Source of the DNA: Sulfitobacter sp. DFL-14
GTDB taxonomy: Bacteria > Pseudomonadota > Alphaproteobacteria > Rhodobacterales > Rhodobacteraceae
DNA: 64,000 bases
Reading direction: 5' to 3'
Assembly (NCBI RefSeq): GCF_003335585.1
Contig: NZ_QBFD01000015.1
Location: 942,510-1,006,509 of the forward strand
Each line of letters opens with the position of its first letter. Within the stretch, counting starts at the first letter, position 1. This document shows positions 8,826 to 16,680 of the stretch, piece by piece. Made by a program: the position numbers and the translations under genes. A model generated the notes under the pieces. It was not told the DNA's origin. It saw nothing but the letters and a program-made list of their open reading frames with translations, and did not search any database.

Positions 8826-8864
8826 CGTTCGAAGCCTAAGACGGGCCAGCGCCCCGACCTATGC

Positions 8865-8874
8865 GACCTTGGTC
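8865..8874. promoter_or_regulatory. Inverted repeat GACC-TT-GGTC upstream of the NosR-like gene
   Basis: A GACCTTGGTC inverted repeat lies 40 bases before the NosR-like start and is followed by TGATCC. A matching AGACC-AA-GGTCT lies between pqqA and the cytochrome c gene at 12941-12952, followed by AATGG. The shared half-site plus downstream A-T pattern suggests one regulator for both promoters. This is inference from two sites only. Confidence 0.4.
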
Positions 8875-8933
8875 TGATCCGGGGCAATATTCCTGTGCGG
8901 TCTGCGCGATTTTATGCAAGGCTGGCAGCCGGA

Positions 8934-9029
8934 ATGAACCGCGCGTACGCCGATATCAAAACCCTGAGCTTGTCACTGGCCGGCTTTGCCGCCCTGTGGT
9001 GGCTGGGGGCCGTGGCACAGAAGAGCTAG
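8934..9029 (+). CDS. Possible 31-residue membrane peptide
   Basis: A short reading frame starting at ATG 8934 encodes a peptide with a charged start (MNRAYADIK), one hydrophobic segment (about residues 10-28, 'LSLSLAGFAALWWLGAVA') and a basic end. This single-pass shape is plausible for a small membrane protein. It is divergent from the NosR-like gene, 108 bases from its start, and its stop overlaps the stop of the VWA gene. There is only a weak ribosome binding site. Coding status is uncertain; chance is possible. Confidence 0.35.
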   Translation: MNRAYADIKTLSLSLAGFAALWWLGAVAQKS

Positions 9030-9730
9030 TAAAGCAGCGCGCAGCCCAATGTCCGTTCCATCGCCGCGACCAGTTCATCTACAGTCTCGGTGTTCACATA
9101 TTCCCCGCCGGTTTCAGCCGCGAGACATTCAGCGACGCTGATCGTCTTGTTGTAGCCGCTCACGCCCTGGTTATCCCAGCCGAAATGTTCGCCCCTCACC
9201 TTGAAACCGATCACATGCACCGTGGTCGCCACCCCCTCGGCGGCAAGCTCGGTTGCAAGCCTGCAGGGCTGTCCGCCGCAGGTTTCCTTGCCGTCGGTCA
9301 CCAGCACGATGGTTCCGGGTTTGCGGGTGTGATCGAGGGTCCGGGCCGCGAGGCCAACCGCATTGGTCAGAGCGGTCCTGCCCTCGGGCTGAAGCCCTTC
9401 GATGGCATCAATGACGGATGAGGCGGCCTCCGGGCGAGGGGCAAATTTCAGGTCGATGCCGGAACAGGTATCCGTTGCCCTGCCCGGCCCGTAAACGATG
9501 AGCCCGATCCGCCGGTTCGGGGCAATCTGCGGCATGACCGCACGCATCGCGCGGCGGGCATCGAAGATGCGCGGTTCGCCAATCTGGTTGAACCCGGTCT
9601 CGGCCATCGACCCGGAGCCGTCAAAGACGATCATCGCGTCCTCGGTACAATCGGCAGCGAGCGGAACCGCCGCAAGCGACAGCGCCGCAGCCGCTGAAAC
9701 CGTCCGGACCCAGACACCGGAAAACACCAT
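9026..9730 (-). CDS. Exported von Willebrand factor A domain protein in the pqq operon
   Basis: 234 residues. The start at 9730 was chosen because it gives a signal peptide (MVFSGVWVRTVSAAAALSLAAVPLAAD) and has a GAGAGAGGG purine run just upstream; longer versions lack this. The VWA/MIDAS motif DGSGSM is at about residues 39-44, with a further TDGKET motif. VWA proteins bind divalent metal and partner proteins. It follows pqqE by 16 bases and so seems to be the last gene of the pqq operon. Methylotroph clusters contain VWA/MoxR-type genes that help mature methanol dehydrogenase; here a single exported VWA protein may play a comparable part, which is inference. Confidence 0.82.
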   Translation of the reverse strand: MVFSGVWVRTVSAAAALSLAAVPLAADCTEDAMIVFDGSGSMAETGFNQIGEPRIFDARRAMRAVMPQIAPNRRIGLIVYGPGRATDTCSGIDLKFAPRPEAASSVIDAIEGLQPEGRTALTNAVGLAARTLDHTRKPGTIVLVTDGKETCGGQPCRLATELAAEGVATTVHVIGFKVRGEHFGWDNQGVSGYNKTISVAECLAAETGGEYVNTETVDELVAAMERTLGCALLY

Positions 9731-9746
9731 GGCCCTCTCTCCCCCG

Positions 9747-10832
9747 CTATCGTCGGTAGACGTATTCGGGTGCTGCAATCTCGTGTACATCCTGCTCCAG
9801 CAGCGCATCCAGCACCGCACGGCCTTCGGACTTGCGGCAGACCGGATCGGGCGCCGCGGCATTACCCAGGACCGCCATCGCCTGACAACGGCAACCGCCA
9901 AAGTCGATATCCCGCCGATCGCAGGTCTGGCACAGTTCCGGCAACCAATCGGTGCCGCGATAGGCGTTGAAAGCGGGGCTGTTGTACCAGATTTCGGACA
10001 GCGGCAGGTCCTGCACGTTCTCGAAACTCAGTTGCGGGATCGTCTCGGCCGCATGGCAGGGCAGCACTGTGCCGTCGGGCGAGACATTGAGGCCTGTCGA
10101 CCCCCAGCCATTCATGCAGGCCTTGGGAAAGTCGGAATAGTAATCCGGCGGCACGAAGTCGATCACCAGTGCGCCGCGCAACTCTTCCACAGCTTTTGCC
10201 ACTGCCGCCTTGGCTACATCGACCTGCGCCCGGCTTGGCTGCAATTGCGCGCGATTGATCAGCGCCCAGCCCTGGAACTGCACGCAGGCAATCTCGATCC
10301 GCCGCGCTCCCAGGTGTTGCGCCATGCTTATCGTGGCCTGCAGATCGTCGAGGTTGGCCCGGTGCATCACGGCGTTCAGGGTCAGTGGAAAACCGATGTC
10401 GGCAATCACCCTGGCCACATGCATCTTGCGGTCAAAACCGCCCTTGTAGCCGCCGATCCGGTCCGCCATCGCGGCGGTGACACCCTGCAGGGACAATTGC
10501 ACGTGATCGAGACCGGCCTCATCCAGCTCCTTCAGGCGGCGTTCGGTCAACCCGATGCCCGAGGTGATCAGATTGGTATAAAGCCCCGCCTCGCGCGCAG
10601 CCGCGACGAGTTCGACAAGATCGCGGCGCGAGGCGGGCTCGCCCCCCGACAAATGAAGTTGCAGCACGCCAAGGGCGGCGGCCTGCCGGAACACATCCGC
10701 CCAGGCTTCGGTCGAAAGCTCTCTCTCCTTGCCGGTCAGCTCGGTCGGGTTCGAGCAATAGGGACAGGCCAGCGGGCAGCGATGGGTCAGTTCCGCCAAC
10801 ATCGCCATCGGCGGATCAACGCGGTCTGACAT
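9747..10832 (-). CDS. pqqE: PQQ biosynthesis radical SAM protein PqqE
   Basis: 361 residues. The radical-SAM cluster motif CPLACPYC gives Cys19, Cys23 and Cys26, followed by 'LHLSGGEPASRRDL'. A SPASM-type C-terminus holds auxiliary cluster cysteines in 'GTVLPCHAAE' and 'CQTCDRRDIDFGGCRCQAM'. PqqE joins the Glu and Tyr side chains of the PqqA peptide by a C-C bond, with PqqD presenting the peptide. The gene overlaps pqqD by 17 bases. Length and motifs are normal for the family. Confidence 0.97.
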   Translation of the reverse strand: MSDRVDPPMAMLAELTHRCPLACPYCSNPTELTGKERELSTEAWADVFRQAAALGVLQLHLSGGEPASRRDLVELVAAAREAGLYTNLITSGIGLTERRLKELDEAGLDHVQLSLQGVTAAMADRIGGYKGGFDRKMHVARVIADIGFPLTLNAVMHRANLDDLQATISMAQHLGARRIEIACVQFQGWALINRAQLQPSRAQVDVAKAAVAKAVEELRGALVIDFVPPDYYSDFPKACMNGWGSTGLNVSPDGTVLPCHAAETIPQLSFENVQDLPLSEIWYNSPAFNAYRGTDWLPELCQTCDRRDIDFGGCRCQAMAVLGNAAAPDPVCRKSEGRAVLDALLEQDVHEIAAPEYVYRR

Positions 10833-11097
10833 GCACCATCCCCTTCTCGACCAGGTCCTGGACGAAAGCCATCACATCGGGTTCGATCACATCCAGCGGC
10901 GCATCATATACCTGCGACAAAGCATGGGAAATCTCGGAAAGGCAGGCAACGCCGTCCAGTCTGCCCAGCACCGCCACACCCACCTGATCCAGCATCAGCA
11001 CGCGTTCCGGGCCCAGCAGGACCTCGGTCTCCCGTACCCTGTCGAAACAGGTTCGCACTCCGCGGGGCAGGAATGGCACATCTTCCCGCTGCATCAT
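10816..11097 (-). CDS. pqqD: PQQ biosynthesis peptide chaperone PqqD
   Basis: 93 residues from the ATG at 11097 (MMQREDVPFLPRGVRTCFD). This start overlaps the pqqC stop by 4 bases; a longer upstream extension would run inside pqqC and is not homologous in style. PqqD binds the PqqA precursor and delivers it to PqqE. The segments 'VLLGPERVLMLDQVGVAVL' and 'VMAFVQDLVEKGMV' follow the winged-helix PqqD pattern. It is part of the leftward pqqABCDE operon. Confidence 0.93.
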   Translation of the reverse strand: MMQREDVPFLPRGVRTCFDRVRETEVLLGPERVLMLDQVGVAVLGRLDGVACLSEISHALSQVYDAPLDVIEPDVMAFVQDLVEKGMVHVRPR

Positions 11098-11837
11098 GCC
11101 AGACCCTGGCCCGGCAGCCAGCCACCAGGCGGAATGCGCCCCGGTTCGACATAGGCATACCAAAGCGCGTCAAGCTGTGCCCAAAGCACCTCGGTCTTGA
11201 AGATCAGCGCCCGCACGGCGGCGTCCTGATCGGTGCGGGTGCGGGCGTTGTCCATCACCCATTGCAGGCCAAAGGCCACGTCCTTGGGGGCTTCGGTCAG
11301 CCGGTTCCGGAAATAGGACAGGGTATCTGTGTTTGCAAAGTCGTAGTGTTCGAGCAGGCCCGCAATACGGTTCTTGTGGATGGCAGGGGCGAAGAGCTCG
11401 GTCAGCGACGACGCCACCGCGGGCAGCAGCGGCTCGTCCCGCACGAACCGCACATAGGCATCCACCGCAAACCGGGTGGCGGGCAGGATCCCGACCTCCG
11501 ACCGCACGTAATCGGGGTCAAGCCCCACACCTTCGGCCAGCTTCAACCAACGCGCGATACCGCCCTCTCCGGGCGCGCGGCCGTCGTGATCTTCGATCCG
11601 CGACCGCCATTCGCGGCGCAGGTCGGGGTCGTTTACCCGCGACATGAATGCCGCGTCCTTCATCGGGATCCGGGTCTGGTAATAGTAGCGGTTGATCACC
11701 CAGGCGCGCACCTGATCCGGAGTGCAGCCGCCGGAATGCAGCAGTTCATGGAACGGATGCTTGTCGTGATACTGCCGGTCCCCGATGGCGCGCAGGCGGG
11801 CCTCGAAATCTGCCGGGCTGTCGGGCGTGTCGGTCAC
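11094..11837 (-). CDS. pqqC: Pyrroloquinoline-quinone synthase PqqC
   Basis: 247 residues, the usual length. PqqC carries out the last ring closure and eight-electron oxidation to PQQ with oxygen and no cofactor. Characteristic segments are 'YHDKHPFHELLHSGG' (with active-site histidines), 'INRYYYQTRIPMKDAAFMSR' and 'IEDHDGRAPGEGGIARWLKL'. The gene overlaps pqqB by 4 bases and pqqD by 4 bases, showing tight translational coupling. Confidence 0.97.
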   Translation of the reverse strand: MTDTPDSPADFEARLRAIGDRQYHDKHPFHELLHSGGCTPDQVRAWVINRYYYQTRIPMKDAAFMSRVNDPDLRREWRSRIEDHDGRAPGEGGIARWLKLAEGVGLDPDYVRSEVGILPATRFAVDAYVRFVRDEPLLPAVASSLTELFAPAIHKNRIAGLLEHYDFANTDTLSYFRNRLTEAPKDVAFGLQWVMDNARTRTDQDAAVRALIFKTEVLWAQLDALWYAYVEPGRIPPGGWLPGQGLA

Positions 11838-12721
11838 AGCGTAATCTCCAGTCCGTCGCTGGCAAACTCCCAGTTCGCGGCCAATACCGCGGCCCGTTCC
11901 GGGCTGTCGGGCTGCAGGACCGGATTGGTGTTGTTGATGTGGATGTACATCTTGCGTCCCTCAATATCCGCCAGCCGTTCGAGACTCCCCAGCGTGCCGT
12001 TTTGCGGCACATGTCCCATGCGCGCCCCGGTCTTTTCGCCGGTACCTGTGCGCTGCATATCGTCATTGTTCCAGACCGTCCCGTCAAAGAGCAACAGATC
12101 GAGCCCCTGCAAACGCCGCTTCAGCCAATCGGGGATTGCAGCACATCCCGGCACATAGGCCACCCGCCGCCCGCCGCTTTCCAGAAGCAGGCCCACCGTC
12201 TGCTCGCCAACCTCTTCAAGGTTCAGTTCATCACCTTCAAGAAACAGTGCCACCTTGCCGGGCACCGCAAACGGGGTGACGGTCAGACCGGGCACGGGCT
12301 CAAAACTGGCATCAAGTTCAATCCGTTGCTGTTTCACCAGCTCAGGGTCCAGAACGCCGAACACCGAATTGCTGTTCAGGATGTCGAGGCCGCTGGCCGT
12401 CGCATAGACCGCAAAAGGCGTTTTTTCACGCAAGGTCAGCGCACCGGCGATGTGATCAATGTCGCCATTGGTCAGCACCAGGGCCGCAATCGGCGTATCG
12501 CGCAGACCACGCGGGTGCAGCTGCGGAGTCATCTCGAATTGGCCGCGGATATCGGGTGAGGCATTCAGAATCACCCAGTCTGCCCTGTCGGGCGAAACCG
12601 CTACCGAAGACTGCGTCATCTGCGGGATCAGCCCGGCGCGCGCGTCCGCACAATTCCTGCAGCCGCAATTCCACTGGGGCAGCCCGCCGCCGGCGCCTGC
12701 CCCGAGTATCACCAGTTTCAT
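11834..12721 (-). CDS. pqqB: PQQ biosynthesis protein PqqB
   Basis: 295 residues with a metallo-beta-lactamase-like fold. It opens with 'LGAGAGGGLPQWNCGCRNC', the diagnostic PqqB start with its cysteines, and has 'NGDIDHIAGALTL' in the metal-site region. PqqB hydroxylates the cross-linked Glu-Tyr intermediate. It starts 13 bases after the end of pqqA, the standard order. Confidence 0.97.
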   Translation of the reverse strand: MKLVILGAGAGGGLPQWNCGCRNCADARAGLIPQMTQSSVAVSPDRADWVILNASPDIRGQFEMTPQLHPRGLRDTPIAALVLTNGDIDHIAGALTLREKTPFAVYATASGLDILNSNSVFGVLDPELVKQQRIELDASFEPVPGLTVTPFAVPGKVALFLEGDELNLEEVGEQTVGLLLESGGRRVAYVPGCAAIPDWLKRRLQGLDLLLFDGTVWNNDDMQRTGTGEKTGARMGHVPQNGTLGSLERLADIEGRKMYIHINNTNPVLQPDSPERAAVLAANWEFASDGLEITL

Positions 12722-12734
12722 GTCATTGAAGTGG

Positions 12735-12842
12735 TCAGATCACTTCACGACCGGCGTCACGGTCATCGTCTTCACCGGGGCCGTACATGTTGATCTCCAT
12801 GCCGCACTTGATTTCCCGTGCCATTGGTTTGTTCCATGCCAT
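12735..12842 (-). CDS. pqqA: PQQ precursor peptide PqqA
   Basis: A 35-residue gene read by hand from the reverse strand: it begins MAWNKPMAREIKCGMEINMY and ends with an acidic tail (GPGEDDDRDAGREVI). The conserved Glu16 and Tyr20 in E-I-N-M-Y are the two residues that become PQQ. The start ATG at 12842 has a strong GGGAGGA ribosome binding site about 8 bases upstream. It lies 13 bases before pqqB. The Pro-rich middle typical of many PqqA peptides is shortened to GPGEDDD. Confidence 0.96.
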   Translation of the reverse strand: MAWNKPMAREIKCGMEINMYGPGEDDDRDAGREVI

Positions 12843-12940
12843 TGTGCATTCCTCCCTGTTGATGGTCTTTTCATATCCGGAAACGGCACCGCAAAATATG
12901 CGACTTTAGGACTATATCGCAGCCGGCACTTTAGTCCAAA

Positions 12941-12952
12941 AGACCAAGGTCT
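12941..12952. promoter_or_regulatory. Inverted repeat AGACC-AA-GGTCT between pqqA and cytochrome c
   Basis: AGACCAAGGTCT has two 5-base inverted arms around AA. It is 98 bases before pqqA and 57 bases before the divergent cytochrome c gene, so it could control both. It matches the GACC-TT-GGTC at 8865-8874. A TTTAGGACTA / TTTAGTCC pair nearby (12905-12937) may belong to the same control region. The regulator is not in the window. Confidence 0.45.
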
Positions 12953-13009
12953 AATGGATCGCGACCGCTTCAGAACCTAGAAATACGGGGCACAACAAAG
13001 GGTCTGATC

Positions 13010-13405
13010 ATGCAATCAATCAACTGTCTTCTGGTCACCGCTTTGCTGGCCATGCCCATGCCCGCTCTGGCCGAGGGTGACGCTGAGAAAGGTGAAAAAG
13101 TCTTTCGAAAATGCCGCTCCTGCCACGAGGTCGGCCCGGATGCCAAGGACAAGACCGGCCCAGCCCTGAACGGCATTGTCGGTGCCGCGGCGGGCGCATC
13201 GCCGGATTTCGGGTATTCCAACGCAATGAAAGAAGCGGCGGAGGCGGGGTTGGTCTGGGACGAAGCTTCACTCGCCGCCTTCCTGACCAAGCCTCGGGAT
13301 TTCCTCAAGGGCACCCAGATGTCATTTCCCGGCCTGCGCAAGGAAGCGGACGTGGCAAATGTGATCGCCTATCTCGCCCGGCTACAAGCCGTGGCAGAGA
13401 ACTGA
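13010..13405 (+). CDS. Class I cytochrome c (c-550 type), likely quinoprotein electron acceptor
   Basis: 131 residues with a signal peptide (about 1-21, ending PALA). The haem motif CRSCH is at residues 35-39 and the probable axial Met104 lies in KGTQMSF. This is the cytochrome c-550/c2 size and layout. It is divergent from pqqA across a 167-base control region containing an inverted repeat shared with the NosR-like promoter, so it is probably expressed with PQQ synthesis. Passing electrons from a PQQ dehydrogenase to the oxidase is inferred from location. Confidence 0.9.
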   Translation: MQSINCLLVTALLAMPMPALAEGDAEKGEKVFRKCRSCHEVGPDAKDKTGPALNGIVGAAAGASPDFGYSNAMKEAAEAGLVWDEASLAAFLTKPRDFLKGTQMSFPGLRKEADVANVIAYLARLQAVAEN

Positions 13406-13459
13406 AGGAATATTCCAAACTTGTTTGGCAAAGTCTGAATTCAGGGCCGTTCGCGCATG

Positions 13460-13924
13460 TCAGCCCCGGCCACGGTAAGGCGGCACACCCTGGTCGGGGA
13501 TCCACACGCCGTCCGGCATGGGGCCGGTCTGCCAGAACACGTCAATCGGTATGCCTCCGCGCGGATACCAATAGCCGCCGATCCGGAGCCATTGCGGATC
13601 AAGGAAGTCGGCCAACCTGCGGGCGATGGAGATGGTGCAATCCTCGTGGAAAGCGCCGTGGTTGCGAAAAGAGGTCAGGAACAGCTTGAGCGATTTCGAT
13701 TCCACCAGCCACGGCCCGGGCACATAGTCGATCACCAGATGGGCAAAATCCGGCTGTCCGGTCATCGGGCAAAGCGAGGTGAATTCAGGCGCCGTGAAAC
13801 GCACGTTATAGGCAACGTCGGCCTGCGGGTTCGGCACGCGCTCCAGTTCCGCATCCTCCGGGCTGGCGGGAATGCGGGTCTCGCCGCCGAGTTGTTTGAG
13901 ATTGCTGTAGATATCTTGGGTCAT
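13460..13924 (-). CDS. queF: 7-cyano-7-deazaguanine (preQ0) reductase QueF, NADPH dependent
   Basis: 154 residues, the short type I QueF. The catalytic Cys52 is in [12 protein letters not shown] with Asp59 following, and the NADPH-binding QueF motif reads ESKSLKLF at about residues 75-82. It reduces the nitrile of preQ0 to the amine preQ1 for queuosine in tRNA. It follows queE by 16 bases on the same strand and closes the queCDEF operon. Confidence 0.96.
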   Translation of the reverse strand: MTQDIYSNLKQLGGETRIPASPEDAELERVPNPQADVAYNVRFTAPEFTSLCPMTGQPDFAHLVIDYVPGPWLVESKSLKLFLTSFRNHGAFHEDCTISIARRLADFLDPQWLRIGGYWYPRGGIPIDVFWQTGPMPDGVWIPDQGVPPYRGRG

Positions 13925-13940
13925 GGAAGTCTCCGTCAGG

Positions 13941-14648
13941 TCAGACGCCGCGCTTGTTGCCCCAGATCAGGACATGAAGCTGCGGCAGGATGCGGGGGGC
14001 GAACCAGCCATCGGCCATCGCCTTTCCGGTGAGCCAGCCCAGCCGGTCGGCCAGGGCCTGCGGATCGACAGGGGTGGCAGGATCGACCTCGGGGTTGCCG
14101 GGCTGGAGATAGAGCGGCAGGTCAGCGTAGCGGCTGTGAACCTCGCGCGCCCATTGGTAATCTATCTCATCGAAGATCACGATCTTCATCACCTGTTGGC
14201 GCGCCGCGGCCCCCAGTTCCATGCAGGCGTCGAAGGCGGTCCAGTCCACCTCCTCGCCGCTGGATGGCGGTTTGGGCGAGAGCACCAGCGTGTCGAGATC
14301 GGAAAACCACGGCCTGGCAATTGATCCCTGAGTCTCGCAGGCAAAGCGATAGCCCGCCGGGCGCCCCAGTGCGATCAGCGGGCCAAAGTCCTGTATGGCC
14401 GGATTGCCGCCGGACAGCGACACCGTCAAAGGGCGACCCCCGGAGAGCTGGCGCACCTTGTCCCAGACCGCTTCGGTGGAAAGCGCGGCCCAGCCGTGAC
14501 GATACTGGCTGTCCACCGCATGCAGACTGTCGCACCAGCTGCAGCGGTAATCGCAACCCCCCGCGCGGACAAAAACGGTAGGTTCCCCGATCAGCGCCCC
14601 CTCGCCCTGGATCGTGGGCCCGAAAATCTCGGCAATGCGCAGGGTCAT
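13941..14648 (-). CDS. queE: 7-carboxy-7-deazaguanine synthase QueE
   Basis: 235 residues. A longer frame extends upstream through queD and queC, but the real start is ATG 14648, which overlaps the queD stop by 4 bases. The radical SAM motif CDYRCSWC provides Cys32, Cys36 and Cys39 with the QueE-specific 3+2 spacing, preceded by '[14 protein letters not shown]'. It converts carboxy-tetrahydropterin (the QueD product) to 7-carboxy-7-deazaguanine, the substrate of QueC. Confidence 0.95.
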   Translation of the reverse strand: MTLRIAEIFGPTIQGEGALIGEPTVFVRAGGCDYRCSWCDSLHAVDSQYRHGWAALSTEAVWDKVRQLSGGRPLTVSLSGGNPAIQDFGPLIALGRPAGYRFACETQGSIARPWFSDLDTLVLSPKPPSSGEEVDWTAFDACMELGAAARQQVMKIVIFDEIDYQWAREVHSRYADLPLYLQPGNPEVDPATPVDPQALADRLGWLTGKAMADGWFAPRILPQLHVLIWGNKRGV

Positions 14649-14998
14649 GGCCGGTATTCCGCCCATGTCTTGGGCGTCTCGCTTACCAGCACGGCGCAGC
14701 ACTCGGGCCAGCGTGCGGCACACCAGTCGTAGAAGTGTTTCGCCATGTTCTCTGCCGTGGACGGGGCGTCCATCACATCGTTCAGATGCCGGTGATCGAA
14801 GGTATCGTCGATATAGGTCTTGAGCAGCTTGAGGTCGTGATAGTCGCGCACGAAGCCGTCCCCGTTCAACGTAGGTGAGGCCAGTTCGACGACGACGATG
14901 TAATTGTGCCCGTGCAGGCGGGCACATTGGTGATCCTGGGGAAGATGGCTCAGCTGATGGCTGGCGGAGAAGTGAAATTCCTTGCGAATGCGAAACAT
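14645..14998 (-). CDS. queD: 6-carboxy-5,6,7,8-tetrahydropterin synthase QueD
   Basis: 117 residues from ATG 14998 ([16 protein letters not shown]). Zinc-binding histidines lie in FSASHQL and LHGHNY, and the catalytic Cys in '[11 protein letters not shown]'. A 12-residue longer start would run into queC and has no support. It shares one base with the end of queC and four with queE. It turns dihydroneopterin triphosphate into 6-carboxytetrahydropterin. Confidence 0.95.
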   Translation of the reverse strand: MFRIRKEFHFSASHQLSHLPQDHQCARLHGHNYIVVVELASPTLNGDGFVRDYHDLKLLKTYIDDTFDHRHLNDVMDAPSTAENMAKHFYDWCAARWPECCAVLVSETPKTWAEYRP

Positions 14999-15699
14999 CA
15001 GGCTGCACCCCGCCTGGCCAGCGCCTCGGTCCAATAATCCGGATCGGCATAAGGCGTCGGGTCAGCGACCACGGCCAGATGGAAGGCTTCGCGCCGCTCG
15101 ACACAGGTGCCGCAGCGCCCGCAATGAACCTCGCCGCCCTTGTAGCAGGACCATGTCTCGGCAAAGGGGGTGTCATGCTGCGCGCCCTGGCGGACAATCT
15201 CGGCTTTGCTCTGTTCGACAAAAGGCGCGTGCAGTCGCACCTCGGCATAGCCCTCCAGTGCCGCCTGCTGCATTGCGTCAAAGGCGCGGGTAAAGCCGGG
15301 GCGACAGTCGGGATAGATAAAGTGGTCGCCGCCATGCACGGCGGTGGCGACGGCGTCATCTCCCTGCGCCGCAGCGATGCCAAAACCGATGGACAACATG
15401 ATCGCATTGCGGTTGGGCACGACGGTGATGCGCATCGTTTCTTCGGCGTAATGGCCGTCAGGCACGTCGATATCGTCGGTCAGGGCTGACCCCGAAAGCG
15501 CCGCACCGATGCCGCGCATGTCGATCAGGTGAAAGGGAACGCCCAACCGTTCGGCAGCGGCTTTTGCAAAACCGACCTCCTTGCGGTGGCGTTGACCATA
15601 GTCAAAGGAGACAAGCCGGGTGAGCTGATGCTCACGGGCTGTGATATGCGCAAGCGACACGGAATCGAGTCCGCCTGAGCAGATGACGAGAGTTTTCAT
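14998..15699 (-). CDS. queC: 7-cyano-7-deazaguanine synthase QueC
   Basis: 233 residues. The PP-loop ATP site SGGLDS is at residues 8-13. A zinc-binding cluster with four cysteines, C-x8-C-x2-C-x2-C ([15 protein letters not shown]), lies near the C-terminus. It makes preQ0 from carboxydeazaguanine, ATP and ammonia. It is the first gene of queC-queD-queE-queF. Its leader (15703-15742) can fold into a preQ1-I-like element that would cover the ribosome binding site. Confidence 0.96.
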   Translation of the reverse strand: MKTLVICSGGLDSVSLAHITAREHQLTRLVSFDYGQRHRKEVGFAKAAAERLGVPFHLIDMRGIGAALSGSALTDDIDVPDGHYAEETMRITVVPNRNAIMLSIGFGIAAAQGDDAVATAVHGGDHFIYPDCRPGFTRAFDAMQQAALEGYAEVRLHAPFVEQSKAEIVRQGAQHDTPFAETWSCYKGGEVHCGRCGTCVERREAFHLAVVADPTPYADPDYWTEALARRGAA

Positions 15700-15702
15700 T
15701 TT

Positions 15703-15742
15703 CAGGGCCCTTGTTTTGATGTCCGGGTAGGCTGCGACCGGA
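15703..15742 (-). promoter_or_regulatory. Candidate preQ1-I riboswitch in the queC leader
   Basis: On the reverse strand the leader has a 5-bp stem TCCGG/CCGGA around an 11-base loop TCGCAGCCTAC, then an A-rich tail CATCAAAACAAGGG ending in the purine run that precedes the queC ATG. The loop CCT can pair with AGG of the tail, giving the H-type pseudoknot of preQ1-I riboswitches. The order GGT-C..AGC..TAC-CC, A-rich tail, is similar to the Bacillus queC element. If real, preQ1 would hide the ribosome binding site and shut down the operon. The consensus is not matched exactly. Confidence 0.45.
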
Positions 15743-15752
15743 TGGCGGGCCT

Positions 15753-15990
15753 TATTTCAGAATCCGCGCGGGTTGCAAGGGACGTCGGGACCCTTCGCGA
15801 AAGTTTGATGCGGATCCTTGGTCCGGGGCCGGTTTTCGTCTGCGGGACGCCGCACCGGCGGCATTGGGCCGAGAGCGTCATGATCCTTCCTTCGGGACGC
15901 GCAACTCATCCCCAAGGCGCCTGAACCGGAAAGCAGGAGGCCCAAATCACGATCAAGACACGCACCCTTCACCGGGATTGCCGGGCGCAA
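15753..15990. other. Non-coding gap upstream of queC
   Basis: 238 bases between the queC leader and the racemase gene. Reading frames here are short with no family resemblance. The queC promoter should be inside. I see no tRNA, repeat or IS end. Confidence 0.5.
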
Positions 15991-16674
15991 TCAAATGGCC
16001 GAGTACGCTCCAATCTTTGAAGTACCCAACCGATTGTTCACGAGCGCCTCGGCAAAGGTGACACCTGCTGCGACACCATCGATAACCGGCAGTCCAAATT
16101 CCTCACTGAGCCGCGCCATGAGATCCGCCATCCCGGCACACCCCAGAACAATTGCTTCTGTATTGTCTTGCTCGATTGACTCGCGGATTTCAGACCTGAT
16201 TTTGAACAATGTTGCCGGATCGCCCTCTTCCAGTTTCAAGACAGGAATGTCTGTTGCACGCACACGCGCGCATTTTTGGGCCAGCCCATAGCGCATAAGG
16301 TTGTTTTCCAGACCGGGTACAGAACGTGAGAGCGTTGTTATGACGCTGAACTTGTTGGCGATCATGCTGGCTGCGTGATAGGCGGCCTCGCCGATGCCCA
16401 GAACAGGCACCGAGACGAGTGTCCGCACGGCATCGACGCCAGTGTCATCGAAACAGGCAATGACGATTGCATCGACATCCGGATGCCGCGAAACCTCGGC
16501 CAGCAGGCCGGGGATGCAGGTGGCAACGTCAAGAAAACCCTGAATACTGGCCGGTCCGTCTTGCGAGTTGCTGGCAATGATCTCGGTGTCAGGGCGGGCA
16601 ACGGCCCGCGCGGCAATCGCGATCTTGTCTGTCATGGATCGGGTCGTATTCGGGTTGATGACCAGGATTTTCAT
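15991..16674 (-). CDS. Hydantoin/aspartate racemase family protein
   Basis: 227 residues of the Asp/Glu/hydantoin racemase superfamily: 'INPNTTRSMTDKI' at the start and the two catalytic cysteines Cys74 (IACFDDTG) and Cys179 (LGCAGM). These enzymes racemise or isomerise small acids or 5-substituted hydantoins without a cofactor. It lies 6 bases after the LivF-like ATPase gene, so it belongs to that importer operon and probably acts on the imported compound. No hydantoinase or carbamoylase gene is nearby, so the exact substrate is open. Confidence 0.85.
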   Translation of the reverse strand: MKILVINPNTTRSMTDKIAIAARAVARPDTEIIASNSQDGPASIQGFLDVATCIPGLLAEVSRHPDVDAIVIACFDDTGVDAVRTLVSVPVLGIGEAAYHAASMIANKFSVITTLSRSVPGLENNLMRYGLAQKCARVRATDIPVLKLEEGDPATLFKIRSEIRESIEQDNTEAIVLGCAGMADLMARLSEEFGLPVIDGVAAGVTFAEALVNNRLGTSKIGAYSAI

Positions 16675-16680
16675 ATCAGT

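Noticed and set aside
13413..13426. CCAAAC-TT-GTTTGG hairpin between cytochrome c and queF as a terminator
   Set aside because: The stem is short and there is no T-run in either direction; it may be chance.
13941..15407. A 488-codon open frame reading from queC through queD into queE
   Set aside because: Only the last 235 codons match QueE; the upstream part is an out-of-frame reading of queC and queD, which are both real.
15757..15990. A 77-codon reverse frame upstream of queC
   Set aside because: Proline/arginine-rich, no ribosome binding site, and overlapping the expected queC promoter.
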